64,000 nt of DNA from Dactylonectria macrodidyma (GCA_020744425.1 JAGMUV010000013.1:1054001-1118000), one strand, 5' to 3'. Shown: positions 22,985-36,166, numbered from the stretch's first letter. Notes: generated by a model not told the origin, from the letters alone. A program made the numbers and translations.

Positions 22985-23920
22985 ATGGTCCGAAAACGCC
23001 ATCCGGCAGTCCCGGAGGCGGAGGCTGCATCTGCTGCCGCTGCTCCTCCATCTTCAGCGGCATCGACGTCGACATCGGGGGACGACATGCCGGCTTCCAC
23101 CACTGCCGTATCGTCGCCGAGCGGCCCGACGCAATGGATCTTTTATGCAGTGGCCAGCGGCGCTTGCGCGGCGTTCAATGGCGTCTTTGCGAAGCTGTAA
23201 GTGGTTGTGCAGTATATATATATATCGAACAGGATAGCAGTGAAGGCTAGCATCTTGGGGCTCATGAGATTGGTTCACTGCGTTGCTGGAGGGTGTGTTA
23301 CACGAAGCCGTATGGAGCTACACTGATATGTCGAACATGTAGTACCACGACTGAGCTCACAGGCAGCCTATCCAATAAGATCGCCGACACCTTTGGCCTG
23401 TCCGACTTTGAAAACATTGTCGAAGTTGCCGTTCGTGCTGTAAGCTCCATTCACCCATATATCCGTCACCACCTACGTCCGCTCACACACCCAGCTCTTC
23501 TTCGGCCTCAACCTTACCTTCAACGGCGTCGTAAGTGCCCCCCTTGATCATCGCTCCCCCTCTACTAAACCAATTCGTTAACCCACGCTACAGATGTGGA
23601 CGCTCTTCACCAAGGCGCTCGCGCGCGGCACGTCAACAACGCAGGTGTCCATCATGAACACGTCGACCAACTTCATGATAACCGCACTACTTGGATTCGT
23701 CATCTTCTCCGAGTCGCTGCCGCCGCTGTGGTGGGCCGGTGCCGCGCTGCTGGTCGCCGGCAATGTCATCGTCGGGAGGAAGGACGAGGGCAAGGAGGCT
23801 GAGGCCGCAGAAGGTGGCTACGAAACTGTACCCAGTGGAGATGAAGGCCAGCTTCGGAGGAGTGACGCAAGTGAAGATGAGGATGTCATCGATCTAGGGT
23901 CTCCTGACAGATCAAGGTAA
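22985..23920 (+). CDS. TMEM42-like/EamA-type small membrane protein
   Basis: Model: exons 22985-23196, 23343-23439, 23495-23530 and 23594-23920, 223 residues. Exon 3 is only 36 bases and encodes LFFGLNLTFNGV. After an Ala/Ser/Thr-rich N-terminus (about 1-48) come four hydrophobic segments: WIFYAVASGACAAFNGVFAKL, the exon 2-3 segment, NFMITALLGFVIF and WWAGAALLVAGNVIVG. The C-terminal 45 residues are acidic. The pattern matches half of a drug/metabolite-transporter (EamA) fold and the TMEM42 family. Substrate and location are unknown. The second-to-third junction and the short exon rest on phase and hydrophobicity, so that part is less certain. Confidence 0.8.
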
Positions 23921-24145
23921 GTTGGCTATCGGGAATGTCGCCTTAGAGGCTTTGAGATGGGATGCCGCAGAGCGCTGCAAGGTTGTAATCCATCGCCTGG
24001 TATTGGATAATGTCGTCTTCCATTCATGAGGGGTTCAAAACAATAGAAATCTACCATCCTTCAAACGCCAGCGCAGAACTTCGCGCTTCCTCTATCTACC
24101 ATACATATAAACCAGATAAACCCGCGCAGGGCCGGAACCCATGCA

Positions 24146-26891
24146 TCACTGCCGCCGGCTCTCCAACTCGACACCCTCGTCCGCAACATCTTCGTCTCCG
24201 TCCAGGATCTGTGCGCCTCGTCCGGTTGGGCGGTCGTCTTCAAAGGAGCCGCTAAGTCGGATCATACCGCCAGACACGGAAGACAGCTTGCCCGATACCC
24301 AGTTGCCCGTTCGGCGGAACAAGTTCCAAAGCTGCTCTTGTCCTTCCACGATCCGGTGGTCATCTTTGGGGTTCTCAGCGGCTTCGACCTTAAATTGGTA
24401 TTTGAGGCAGTCCTTGACCGTGACCAGGCCAGTCAGCTTGCCATGATACTCAATGAGGATGACTCTGGGCCCAATCTTGCGGAACAGTTCCATGACTGTC
24501 TCGAGGGAGAGGCGAGGGTGGACTGTGACGGGGGTCGTGTCAACAAATCGGCTAAAGTCGAGGGCGACTGAGGTCGACGATTCCCCAAACTGCATGATTG
24601 ATGGTGTCAGGGGCGTGGCAGGGTTCAGATTCACATGGGATGCTGCAAAGCTGCACCGAGCCGTGCTGTTGATTTGCTGCCCCCGAGTGAGGCGATCGAT
24701 GGCATATCGCAGCTCTGTCCGGCCGATGTATCCAACTAGGATCTTGGAACTGTTGTCCTCGACGACGGGGAAACCTTGATATCGGTCGTCCGCAAGCAAA
24801 GCCTCAACTTCGGCCAAGTTAAGCCCATGAACCGGGACGGTAACCACTGATGTCCTCATGACCTGGGAGACGGGAACTCCAAAGTTGTGCTCTTCCTTAT
24901 TGTCGAGAAACGGAAATCCGCTGAACCAAATCATTCGGTCGGCAATACCTCCCTTTCCAAACAGCTCGCTCACGGCCTTCGTAACGCCGACAACAATCAT
25001 GGTAGGCAGAATGTAGTTCAAAGCACCAGTAAGTTCAAACATGATGACCACCACAGACACTGTAATGTGCATGATGCCACTCAGGGCTGCGGCCGCTCCT
25101 AAGAGTGCATATGTGCCCGGGGTGATGCAAGGCTCGTCAGGCTTGCAGGCAGAAAAGAAGACACTGTCCGGGCTAGATTCGTGGATTGCCTGGACAATAA
25201 TGCCCACAAAACGCCCAAACGACGCACCGGCAGCCATTGAGGGCACAAAAATACCAGCAGGAACTTTGCATCCGTAAGATACAATGACAAGGCCGATTCG
25301 CAGTACGGTTGCAAGAAACAGTGAAACAATGTTCCAGTACCTTTCTTTCGGCTCACAAAGGCCATGGTAGGAGTCTTCTCCGTTGCACTCAGAGAAGAGA
25401 ATCTCCATGCTCTCCGTCATGTCAATCCTCAAAAAGGCGTTGGGGTACGCAATAATGGCGGTTCCTGCTGCGAGCAGGGTCGCCTCCAACACAGCATACT
25501 GGGTTAGATACTTCTTTCGGAAAGCCTGGACCCGCAGATTCCACTTGATCACGAAAGCTCCGTATAAGCCTCCGAATATTCCAAGGATGATGTAGAATAC
25601 AACTTCGAAGAAGTGCCAATCATGTTTGTACTCGACCTGGAACATGACTAGTTGTCCGGTTCGGAAAGGGTTCATCGCCGCAAGAACGGCAGTCGCAACC
25701 AGGGCACAGAAGTAACTGCGCCAGAGCGTCTTGAGCGGAAAGTAGCTAGACATTTCTTCGAGCGAGAAGAGCACACCTCCAATCGGGCTACCGAAGGCAA
25801 CGGCAACACCAGCTGCGGCGGAGGCGCTCAGGATTTCGCGGGTTTTAGACGCATTCTGCTTGTATTTGTTGAAGAGCCTGGAGATGACATTGCCGGTGCA
25901 CACGGCATAATGAACACTAGGGCCTTCTTTGCCCACAGACAAGCCGGAGGCGATGGCTAGGGGTAGACATACGGACTTGATAATCAGAGTTCGCAGACCG
26001 AGGAAGCCCTTCATGACGAAACCTGCAATGATGCACTTGATTTCAGAGATGCCTGAGCCAGCAGCGTATGGGGCAAAGGATTTGACCAGAGTGGCGGCGA
26101 CAAAGGCAAAGAAGGTCTGTAGAATGTCAGTGTTTCTCTCTGCGCGAATGGGTGACTCGAATCATACGCCAAAGACGAAATAGAGGAAGTAGTTCATCGG
26201 TTCGAAGCCGGTCCATCGATGCCATTGCGCGCAACCTTCCATACAGTTAGCTTGGATCGACATACTCGTTCGCGCGAGGCAGCCCACCGTTTTCCTCCCC
26301 CCAGCAGCAAAAGTTCTCGTTCAAATAGAACCCCGTCTCGCAGTAGCCAATTTTGGTGTCCGCCAACCACTCAGTGATGATGTTTAACAAGGCCGCATTG
26401 AAACCAATCGCAGCGCCGATGATTGTGAGCACAATCCAGCCTTGCGCCGCATCATAGCTTCTCCATAGATGATATCTCCAGCCGGGTTGGCCCCGATCGT
26501 ATAGCCCAAAGGCCTGTTTCCGCTTGGACTTGCGCCTCGCATACTCTCGCGCTGCATCCTGCACCCAGTCTATCATTCCATATCAGCATTCGAGGGGTCA
26601 CTCAGTGTCGGTCGACGAGATTGCGCATGCACACCTATAGTAGTAAAGTCCTATATGTGTCAGATTCAAGGAAACTTCAAGCCATCGAGTGCGCCAGCTT
26701 ACCTCGTATCTCTTGATCTCGGCAATCTCCTCCTCGATCAGGGCCTCGCCTGAGCCGTTGGTGACGGGGGGTGCCTCCCCCTGCTCGGCATTGGAGACGG
26801 CGGAGGACAGACGGGAGGATATAGACGAAGGGCGGCGTGAAAGCGGTGCCGGATGCGGCGTCAAGTTGAAGGATGGCGATCGCAGGTTCAT
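24146..26891 (-). CDS. CLC-type chloride/proton exchanger, Gef1-like
   Basis: Model on the minus strand: exons 26891-26703, 26650-26635, 26569-26288, 26235-26168 and 26116-24146, 841 residues. Exon 2 has only 16 bases and joins RYE to DFTTI-DWVQDAARE. The ion path motifs are GSGISE (205-210), GKEGPSVHYA with gating Glu249 and SLEEMSSYF with proton Glu306; GSGISE rather than GSGIPE is as I recall for yeast Gef1. A second signature is VPAGIFVPS. Two CBS domains follow (about 600-790). Both glutamates being present points to a Cl-/H+ antiporter of Golgi, endosome or vacuole, which would work alongside the V-ATPase. Exon 3 must end early with donor GTGGGC; this intron has a GCTAAC branch site and yields the family sequence CCWGEENGCAQWHRW. 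Confidence 0.93.
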
Positions 26892-27767
26892 GGTGCAGGC
26901 TCGACAAGCATGGTCGCGATCGCGAGGGGCTCAGAACGAGGGCGAGCACCAACAAGGTGATGCTGCGCAGTCGGGTCGGGACAGGGTGGGTGGGCGAGAG
27001 TTCCGTTGGTCTTGTGCTGGTATCCCACGAGGGTCTTTGCACGACGTCGTAGCAAAAGGATCAATGTCACGATCCAACGAGGCTGAAGACTGAGGTGTTC
27101 TTGTTGGTTGATGGATGGCCAGGCTGCTGTAATGGCGCCTTGCATGGGAACTGGCCAGGCTGAAGTCAGCTCCCACTGTGGCTGAAAGCTGCTGTGGCTT
27201 GACCTGAATCGCGTTTAGTGGTTGCAGCGACCCATCACGTTCCCGCTCGCGTGTCGTCGACCTCACTCGAAGGATCCAACCTAACTTGATCCTTTCTAAT
27301 CCGTGATAAGTCATTTTCCTTTACTGCAGCCACCGAACCAGAACATATTGGTTACTTCCACATCGACTAGTTGAAGCTCAATTCATTCACATCTCATCTT
27401 ATCGCTTCCGCCGGCTCCTTTTTCTCAGTCCTCGGAACGAGACGAACCTAGGGGGTTTCTGTTTTCCCAAGTACGGTGAGATTACCCAGTCTAAGTTCAA
27501 GAATCCCGCATACGAAATCACTCAATGCCTCAGGCGTCACTTCAAGACCCTAAATTGTCTTTGGTTTCTACTCTGTAGCCATCACTGGCCCCTCTAGCGT
27601 TTCTTACACAACCCCGGCATGAACAAAGATCTCACTCCCTAGCATCCAAAGCATCTGGTTAAACCAAATTCAATGGTAAACCCAAGCTAACGCTCTCATC
27701 GACATAGGTCTCTCTTCTCATCATTTCATTTTTTATTTTTCAAACTTGATTCATCGATTCGCCTGCC
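26892..27767. promoter_or_regulatory. head-to-head promoter region of the CLC and DPB3-like genes
   Basis: 876 bases between two divergent start codons. Pyrimidine- and T-rich tracts near 27720-27750 directly precede the plus-strand gene. The short minus-strand frames at 26888-27314 overlap the CLC leader and have no conserved look. No gene is called. Confidence 0.55.
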
Positions 27768-28508
27768 ATGCCTTACAACACCACGGCGATCCCTCCTAGG
27801 AAAGAGCCGACTGGCCAAACCCAGCTTCCACGTATGTTCTTCTTTCCTTAGCACTTACCAACTCACTCTTCTAACCTCGTATCTAGTCTCAAGGGTGAAG
27901 AAAATTATTTCCCAAGATCCAGACATTGGCATCTGCTCCAACAATGCTGCGTTCGTGATAACCCTTGCAGCCGTAAGTCACCCCTAAAGCCCTTTGGGCC
28001 AAAAAAAACCTCTCTAATACGTAACAGGAGATGTTTGTTCAGCATCTTGCGGATGAATCGCACACCCAGGCTAAGTTGGAGCGCAAGCCTCGACGAAATA
28101 TCCAATACAAGGACGTTGGTGAGCACACTCTTCCGTTTCTCCTCTCATTCACCAACTCCCACCCTAACCTAAGGCCCAGCCAACGCTATCTCACACCAAG
28201 ATAACCTTGAGTTCCTCGAGGACGTCGTCCCTAAGACTGTTCCGTACAAGAAGATCAAGGCCGCAGCTGGTGCTACCCAGGCCCGTCTCCGTGGGGAAAA
28301 CAATATCAACGAGCGGCCTCCCACGGCGAAGACGCCCGTCTCCAATGGTACTAGCAAGTCCATCGTCAATGGCAACGGCAGCGGTAGCCCTTTTGTCGTG
28401 ACCCCTCGCACGGAGGAGCGGCAAGATGATCCCAACGCACAGCTGGAACTAGAGATGAGGCAGGCGGCTGGGCAAACTCGCGACGGCGATGTGACTATGA
28501 CGGGTTAG
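27768..28508 (+). CDS. histone-fold protein, DNA polymerase epsilon subunit C (DPB3)-like
   Basis: Model: exons 27768-27831, 27887-27972, 28028-28118 and 28180-28508, 189 residues. The histone fold of the CBF/NF-Y/archaeal type covers about residues 20-95: QLPLSRVKKIISQDPDIG, the hydrophobic AAFVITLAAEMFVQHLADES helix and the RRNIQYKDVANAI signature. The rest (about 110-189) is polar and low in complexity. Closest family recollection is the DPB3/CHRAC-15-like group, which works in DNA polymerase epsilon or ISW2/CHRAC chromatin remodelling; an NF-YC-type factor is the alternative. Four short exons cut the histone fold three times. It is convergent with LEA1. Confidence 0.82.
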
Positions 28509-28748
28509 TAGAGGACCGTAATGCACAGGCCCTAGAGAATTGCCCCGATCGGCACCGAGAAACAAGATACGTGGATGATGTGGTTGTTTTAAAAGATGAA
28601 TCGACTCCATGACGGCTATGCTCGGTCAGACCGCGAGCTGGTATGAACATGAATACACCGAATCCCACCCCCAACCCTTTTGTATGTCCCCGAGACCAGG
28701 CAAGGAGACAGCTGTGAAATGTCCAATTCGCATCAAGATGTCCATTCT

Positions 28749-29759
28749 TTATTCCTCCATGGGATCCCCTTGGATTCCAGAGGGGAGCCGCCCCTCGTTC
28801 AGCTCCTTTTCCAGAGCAATAATTTCCTGCAAGCTGGTCGCCTTCTTGATCCGCTCTTGCAGGCGCTTCTTCTCGGCATCCGTGAGTTTTATTCTCGACA
28901 ACTTTGATGGCGCCGCTGAGCCAGTAGAGGTGTCAAAGGTTGTAGTCTTGACGCCCATGATCTGCTTAGTAGTTAGATGGCGAGGCTCGTGATAAGAGGG
29001 GTATGGTAGTGAACGCACCTTAGACGCCAACGCAGTAGGCTCCTCCACAGTTCCAAACAGTTCTCGTCCCGCTTCTCTCTCTGCCTCCTTGACCTTCTGG
29101 TAGTCCAGGAACCTCACAGAAGGGCATCGCCAGAGGACCCAGTTCCGGTAATGCTGGGAAATTCATCAGACCAAGCCCCACCAATGGATTTCTCCCAACA
29201 TGTGGTGAACTCACCTCCTTCTTGGCAACGGGGTTATCGGCCAGCACGAGGTGCGTGAGCCGCGAAAATGATGCTAACGCGTCCAAATCTGCCAGCTCCG
29301 CCAGGTTATTCGACGACAAGACCAGGTTCGTCAGGTTGGGAATGGCCTTCTGGAGTGTGGGCTGGATGCTCGCCACGCGGTTGCGCGCCAGCAGGAGGGT
29401 CGTTATGCGGGGGGACAGGGGGATGTTTCCCAGGACCTGGATATCGTTGTCGGTAAAGTCGATGGCATCGTGAGGCTGTCGGCGCACGCCAGGTCAGCTC
29501 TATGCGTTCATGAGACAGACTTGGCCCAAAGGGACTTGGGCAATGGAAACAGCACTTACGCCAGCGACACCCAAGTTCTCAATCGCGGGGATTCGGTGTC
29601 CTGTTCACGCCGCGAAGACGATTGTATCAACTCTGCCCTTTACGATCAAAAGTGTAGCATCTGCTCTTTTCACAACGCACCTCGGAGATCAAGCTCTCGC
29701 TCCTTGAGAGGATTGAGATAGGACAGGGAATCCCGGATGAGATCGGCGGTGAGCCGCAT
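28749..29759 (-). CDS. LEA1: U2 small nuclear ribonucleoprotein A'
   Basis: Model: exons 29759-29681, 29600-29560, 29475-29215, 29153-29019 and 28961-28749 on the minus strand, 242 residues. Leucine-rich repeats fill residues about 15-150: MRLTADLIRDSLSYLNPL, RELDLRGHRIPAIENLG, FDFTDNDIQVL-type repeat, LLLARNRVASI and TNLVLSSNNLAELADLDAL. The LRR cap reads HYRNWVLWRCPSVRFLDYQKV, diagnostic of U2A'. The C-terminus is a charged helix. The protein binds U2 snRNA stem-loop IV together with the U2B'' protein in the spliceosome. Five exons, one of 41 bases, in a small gene; the fourth intron carries a clear CTAACTACTAAGCAG end. Confidence 0.93.
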
Positions 29760-30352
29760 CTTGGAGCAAGGGCCGTTACCTCGGAGTCAATGTAAAGCTT
29801 TGGAGTGTGTGCTGGCAGTCAGGTATCTATCGAGTGGTGAGGTTTCCTATGGTTGGCGGGTTGCTCGTGGGTGGGATTTTGGCGGGTCGTTGAGTTGTGA
29901 TGGCGAGGCTGATGAGCTTGACAAGGCCGAGGGGAAATTTTGGAGTGCGGGTTGCGGGCAAGGGTGCGTGCGCCACACTATCCATCGACTCAAGTCTTGC
30001 CCAAGCCACACATCGACTAACACACCCACCCAAGCTATCACATACCATTTCTCCATTTCGACTACCTAGAAATAGTGAATTAAAGAGGCTGCGCATAGAT
30101 ATTTAAACCAGGGATACTAATTCATAAAGCCAAGGCTTTCCATGACAAGGTTTGTCAAAGCGCGGTCATACAAAAACACCATAGCACTACAGGTCAAACT
30201 CATGGGGAAGAACCAAGGTTACCATGGTCTAACGTATTCTCATTCTCTACCCAGCCTCAAAGAACCCTTCACGGCAATTACATAGTCTTCGCTCGCAGCT
30301 TCTGAAGCTTGTCCTTGTCCAGCTTGCCACTTACTTGATACACGTCCCAGTT
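29760..30352. other. region between LEA1 and VPS15
   Basis: About 590 bases holding the LEA1 promoter and the VPS15 3' region, both on the minus strand. Nothing else is seen. Confidence 0.55.
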
Positions 30353-33300
30353 CTATTGAAAGACGAATACGACTCCTGACCGGTCCACCGAAACGCTCAT
30401 CGTGTATGGGTACTCCAACAACGCCACGTCCAAAATAGAATCCATGTGTGACTGCAGCAGCTGCTGTTGCTGCACCGAAATCACAGTCGACCGCGGTGGG
30501 CGTGCACTGGAAGACTTCGGTTTGGCACCGGACCCTGCATTCGGCGCCGTAGGGCCCTGTCGCGGAAATCGTTCCGAATTCAACGTCAATGCCGTCGTGG
30601 GATGAGAAGTCGTGTAGGTCGGCTTAGTCTGATCTGGCATAAGACCGCTATAGATGAACGACCTTTCCATCCGAGAAAGATCCCAGAACCGAAGTCTCTT
30701 GTCGGAGCCACCAGTGACGATAAATGCGTGCCGAACTTCCCTAGAGTCCTCTGCAGCAGCTGTTCCCACGACCATGGCCCGGACCCCTCGATCAGCGTTT
30801 GTGGCTTCGTCAAACTCGATGTTGGTTGCGTATCGTCCCAGCATCCCTTCCGGCTTGTCTTCATCAACATCCCATGCCTCATATCCCTTGGGGCTCTCTT
30901 TACTAGCATCCTTATTACCGCCAGTCCGATAAATTTCTCGGCACACCGTCTTCTCCAGGTCCCAGACAGTAACTTCACCCTGGCCTGTTCCACCAGAAAT
31001 GCAGATCCATTTGCCACGGCCCTTTGTTGGGTGGATACAGATCCGGTAGATAGAACCCTTGCCTGGCAAACCCCAGCCCCGGAGTCTCATCTTGAATCTG
31101 AGATCCCACAAGTCCACGACGCCATGCGAAGTGCCTACACACAGCCAGTTTCGCTTCCTATCAACGCAAAAGCAGGTTGGCGTCCCATGATGGACGGGGT
31201 TCTCGAGGACGTAGAGAAGGCTCATGGTCCTCAGGTCGATGCCCAGAATCCTTGAACGATTCGTGGCAAGTATCAGAATCGAGTTCGAATCTTGCCTAAA
31301 GTGCTCACACCAAACTGCAAACTCGTCCGTGGGCAACTGGTATTCTCGCAGAATACGGAGCTTGCCATACCTAATTACTCCGGTAGCCGAAACCGTATCG
31401 ACCTTAACAACATGGACACTTCCATCACCAGCACAGCTCACAAAACAATGCGAGTTCTCAATAAAGCACAGCGCAACCACTGGGGCCCCACTAGCATGTT
31501 TGTGGGTCTGCCTGGAGCGATGGGTAATGTTCCGCTCGAGTCGCGCTGTGTCCCAGACCTTGACGGCGCCATCTTCGCCCCCAGTGATGAAGAAGACATG
31601 GTCAGGAGAGGCTAGTACCCGGTTGATTGGGCCTCTGTGTTCTCCAAATGTCGCCACGAGCTGCCCTTGGGGCTTCCAGGGGTCTTCACCTGGCGAAAGG
31701 CTCACGTGGTTCGCCTTGGTGCGCTTAATTGGGGTGACCATCGGACCAAACTCAATGAGATCGCGAGGGAAGTTATCCACAAACATGTTGTCCAGCATCC
31801 TCTGAATACTCGGGTCACCCCCTTCGTAACTATGCCTTGATAGTCTAGGGGCTGTCCTCTCGGCCTCATTCCCATCCGACGAAGTCGCCTTTGTGGGCGA
31901 TGGTTGTGCAAATGGCCCTTCAACCTCGCCAAATACGTTTGCGTCCGTTGTCCCTGTCTGGGGCACGGATTTGTTCTTGTCTTTTCGATCAAGAAGACTC
32001 AACGCACTCGCCTGGTGTCGGACAGCTCTCCTTGTCGCATATGGCCCCTCCTGGACAGGCAGATCGTCATCACCTACCCCCTGCCCCCGTACCGTGGATG
32101 ACGTTCTAGAATGCCTCGCAGAACCTGCGCCTGGGGGTGATAAAAGCCGCTGCGGTGAGCGCGGGCCACCGCTCTGCACCCGAGTCTTGTGTGCGTTGAG
32201 CGCGGACCGTTTTCTTCCGTTGACTGGGTCGTCAATGGTCATAGAAGCGTCCAAGAGAGCATCAGCAATTGTGTAGGGTTCAGCTGGAGGATCAAGATTC
32301 GGAACAGCTGATGGGTCACGGAGGGGTGTTTCGTTGAAGAAGACGGTTAGAGGATTAACGCCCAACGTCTTAAGTGAGACGACTCCTGATGGTGTCGACA
32401 CTTCGACCGCCGAAGCATCTCGCGCCTTCATCTTACTGAGACGCCAGATAAACTCCCTGAGCGCATCGAGCTTGAGCTCGTCTTCGTGCTTCAATCCAAG
32501 GTTTCTCAGTTTCGTAAACCACTGTTCGTCTTCGTCGTTGCGGGCCACCTTTCCGGCTGATCCAGCAGAAAAGTCTCTTGATGATCGCGAACTCTTTGAA
32601 CCAAATAGTAACGGTCGGAGTTGCTGGAGTGGTTTCCAATAAACACCGCGGTCCGACTTAAGGGCCCAGGTGACGGCTTGGTCAAACACATTCCGAGAGA
32701 GCGGCCTCTTCAGAGCATCGAGGAGGTTCAACTCCGAAAAGTCCAACAGGATTTCCACCTTCAAATACGGCTTTACCATGGGCACCAGGTAGCACCTGAC
32801 ATCGGCAACCGACAAGAATCTTGCAGACATAGAAAGGAACTCGGTGGCGGCCTCTCGTATCCACGCATTTGGATGCATGGTAAATCGGCTAATGAGATCG
32901 GCCAATTCCCAGACCTTTGGTCTTGAAAGCAGGCCAAGACCAGCAAGTTGAGCAAGTGAATGTAGGGCTGACTGTACCACAAACTCTTCAGGGTCTGTAA
33001 GGGCTTGTATCATTAGTGGAAGCATAAACTCCTCGAGGCTAGTGCTTCCAACGAATGTCGCGATTCCCACAATCGTGTCCAGAAAGGCGCATTTCAGAGT
33101 CCAATCTCGATCATTTAGATACGTATTGAGATGAGTGAGCAAAACGTCGTTGGAGTGTTCTTGAAAGAACATGCACAGCTCTGGAACTGACGCCAGGAAG
33201 GCTCGGCGGACTGAGATATCTGAGTCCTCGATAAGCTGCTTTGTGTGGCTCTCCAAAACTTCGAAAAGCTGCCTCCCCGCATTATCAAAGACGCTCTCGA

Positions 33301-35003
33301 AGTTGGCTTCGGCATCGGCTCCAGGCTCTACCTCGGGATCAGAAATAGGCATCGATCCATCGGCTCTCAAGCTTGATGCCATCTCAAGAAACCGCTGTGC
33401 GGTAGTCGCAAGGCTTCCCAGGCATGATGCGTACGTTGCCTTGACCAGAGGGCTCGGAATCTTGGATCTAGACCCGAGAGCCACTTCCATTCGAGGTAGT
33501 ACATATTCCACTAGGACATGGGAGTTGATGGGCGTCACCATTTGGACAAGCTGCAGTAGCTGGGTAATGGTCCTGATGGCGGCTATGATTACCAAGTCGG
33601 TCTCCTCGGGGCGCAGTAACGTCATCAAATATGGCAACACCCTGTCCAGCTTGGCTTCATCTGTAAGCCTCTCCGAAAAAGCCAACAATACGTCGCACGC
33701 CCTGATTCTTGACGAAGCGCGAGCTGTGTTTCTCATCGAGGATACGATGAGAGTGAGAAATATTAATGTTCCGTCATCCTCTGGCGGCTCCAGGTCGGAG
33801 GAGACGGAGTGATCGTGATTGGGAATATTCAGCCGCACGGGAAAATGGGATAAACCAAGTCTTGAAGAAGTCTGCAAGGCATCCGAAGTGCGCTTTTCAG
33901 GTTGATATCCAAGGAAATACGAAATTTTGTCAAAGTCGTAGAAAACGCGGTCTATCCGGTCATCGGCCTCTCCGAGGTTCTTCATTGCGCCCGACATGGG
34001 GCTGTTCCCTGATGACGGATCCGTGATAAGTTCCATGTACTGGTGAAGAAAGTTGTAGAAGTAGTTTGGGAAGACCTTGCCCTTCCAGAATTCTAGATAC
34101 TGTTCCGCCGAGTAACGCTTCTCTGGATCGAGCTGAATCATATGAGATATCATGTCGCGGACGTCCTTGTCGGAAATGACACTCAAGTGCGTGATGACTG
34201 GATCGTACTCTCCACGGCGGTACTTATACAACTGCGCGAGGCTGAAGATCTCGGATTCAAGAAACATCTGAGCGATGACGCATCCAGCACTGAAAATGTC
34301 CATGGCCCATGTCATTTTCGGCTTCTGTGGTGGTGCCTCACCAGCGGCATAGAACCGTTCAGGGGCGATGTAACAAGTGCGGCGACTGGAGGTATCGAAG
34401 AAATAGGAATAATCGCCAGGGTTATCGTCTGGAAGCATGATGGGCTTGTAAGCAGAAGAGAAGTCGGACAGGTACAGCCAGTTCCAGGATGTGACCAGAA
34501 CATTCTGAGCCTTGATGTCGCCATGGTAGACGTCCCGCGCATGGCAGTCCCGCAAAGAGCAGAGGAGCTGGAAGGCCAACCACTTTTTCTCAATATCCTC
34601 GAGGAACGGTCGTGTGCTGAGGCGGTCGTAGAGAGAGCTGTATAGATATTGGCGAACGAGAAAGCCGTTGGATTCGGTCTCGATGATGCGCTCGAAGCCA
34701 AGGGCATTGGGTACATCGGCTAGTGCTTTGCGCTGCTCTGCGTCGCGTCAGAATACCTGAAGCGATGCGCACACGCGATCCAGACTTACCTATAATCTGC
34801 TTCTTGTAGGTCTCTAGCTTAACTTCAGGATAGGGCTTCACAAGGACCTTGACGAGGACCAATCCATTTTCGTGACGACCCCGGATGCTCTTCATGAAGC
34901 GCGCATCGCCGATACTCTTCTCGTAGTGAACGTCACTCAGTTCAGCCGTATCGATGCCCGCCGAGCCGACAGACGGCGTCGCGAGCGAGAACCCTTGACC
35001 CAT
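30353..35003 (-). CDS. VPS15: PI3-kinase regulatory subunit VPS15
   Basis: Model: exons 35003-34790 and 34737-30353 on the minus strand, 1532 residues, one 52-base intron. The N-terminus MGQGFS is a myristoylation signal. The kinase-like domain (about 25-310) keeps HGDIKAQN (catalytic Asp145) but has DFSSA (163-167) in place of DFG, as is usual in Vps15. HEAT-type helical repeats span about 390-750 (for example YLNDRDWTLKCAFLDTIVGI), then a disordered Ser/Pro linker, then a WD40 propeller from about 1090 to the end (GGEDGAVKVWD, GGSDKRLRFWDLS, DRSGVVFVFQ). Vps15 anchors and activates the Vps34 phosphatidylinositol 3-kinase in autophagy and endosome sorting. Confidence 0.96.
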
Positions 35004-36166
35004 GGTTGGTGGGGGGAGCCTGGTAGTATCGTGAGAGCTATGGGTCGCGGGATGGCGACGCAGCCGTCATTTTGGATGACTCGAGCTGGATGGGAGGCCG
35101 GGCTATCTAGCGGTCGGTACGTGTCTTCGGATATCTCGAGGTGCTGTCTGTGTCGCGACTGCAGTGAGGTTGAGCGCATAGGCGGCGGTGAGTGTGCAAT
35201 CGGGGCTCCTAGGACGTCATGGGAATCGGCGAGGGGGTCACTTCCCGCATAGGTCACTGGGAGCTGTCGGCGAGCGATTCGAGCGATCTCCGATGTGGGG
35301 CCGATGTGCTATCTCAGTCCCGCTATTGGTCCAGAGAGATTTCAGCCGTCAGCAGAGCTACCCTACGCAGCCGAGATAACTAAAGCTTACCAGAGCTCTA
35401 TCAGAGCCAAGTTGCCACTATATAGGTACCGAAGGTGCTACCTAGGTACGGTAGAATAGCATGGTGTTCTTAGTATATAACCTACAAACCTTCTTCATAC
35501 TGTTCATTTATGTTCACTTTTCCGGGTTAGATCAAATCAGCGTTGTCCTTGCACTCAGAAGTTTGAAGCCTGAAGGTGACGTTAATGAAATGCACTGCCA
35601 CTCACCCACTCTAATACATTTAATCTACCATGTAGTGCTCTAGGATGTCCGCTAGTTAACCAGGTAACTACATTCAGCTTTGGGCAGCATATCGATCGAT
35701 ATGCATAATCAAGTGTGTTTACTTTCAAGATCAAGACTGTCAAACCCTTCGTGTCTGTCAATGAACACCCGGTTGGCACGTCAAGCTATCCATGATTCCA
35801 GTCATGAAAACCACGAGGACTATCATACTTGACATGAACAAGCACCTTGTTAAGTTACGATTAAGTAGGTCGACACCTTCTAGGCAACCGAAAGCATGTT
35901 GTTGGCCCGCTGATGTCCTGTCACGTGGGAGGCTGCGCTATTGGATCTATACCCCTCCCCGACTCGCAATCATTGCCCAACAAAGTCGCTGTTAGTGCAG
36001 GGAGCTTAGAGGCTGAAGCCCAGCTGTCTCGTTGGTGCGTCATGTTCCACAGGTACAATATGATGACAGCCCGCCTTATGTACATAGCCGTCTCGTCCCC
36101 CGCTTCAGACCTTCTCTTCTGTGTTCTGTATCATTCTGTAATGTCCGTTTCTGTCCACGTCTCATC
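35004..36166. promoter_or_regulatory. head-to-head region between VPS15 and the 2EXR-like gene
   Basis: About 1160 bases with no convincing gene. The part from 35380 on is A/T-richer and contains a perfect 10-base palindrome TACCTAGGTA (35439-35448) within a cluster of TAGGTACC-like words. Both promoters must lie here. Confidence 0.5.

Noticed and set aside
31300..31310. TTCGAATC words resembling a tRNA B-box, here inside VPS15
   Set aside because: They are part of the VPS15 coding sequence and have no A-box partner.
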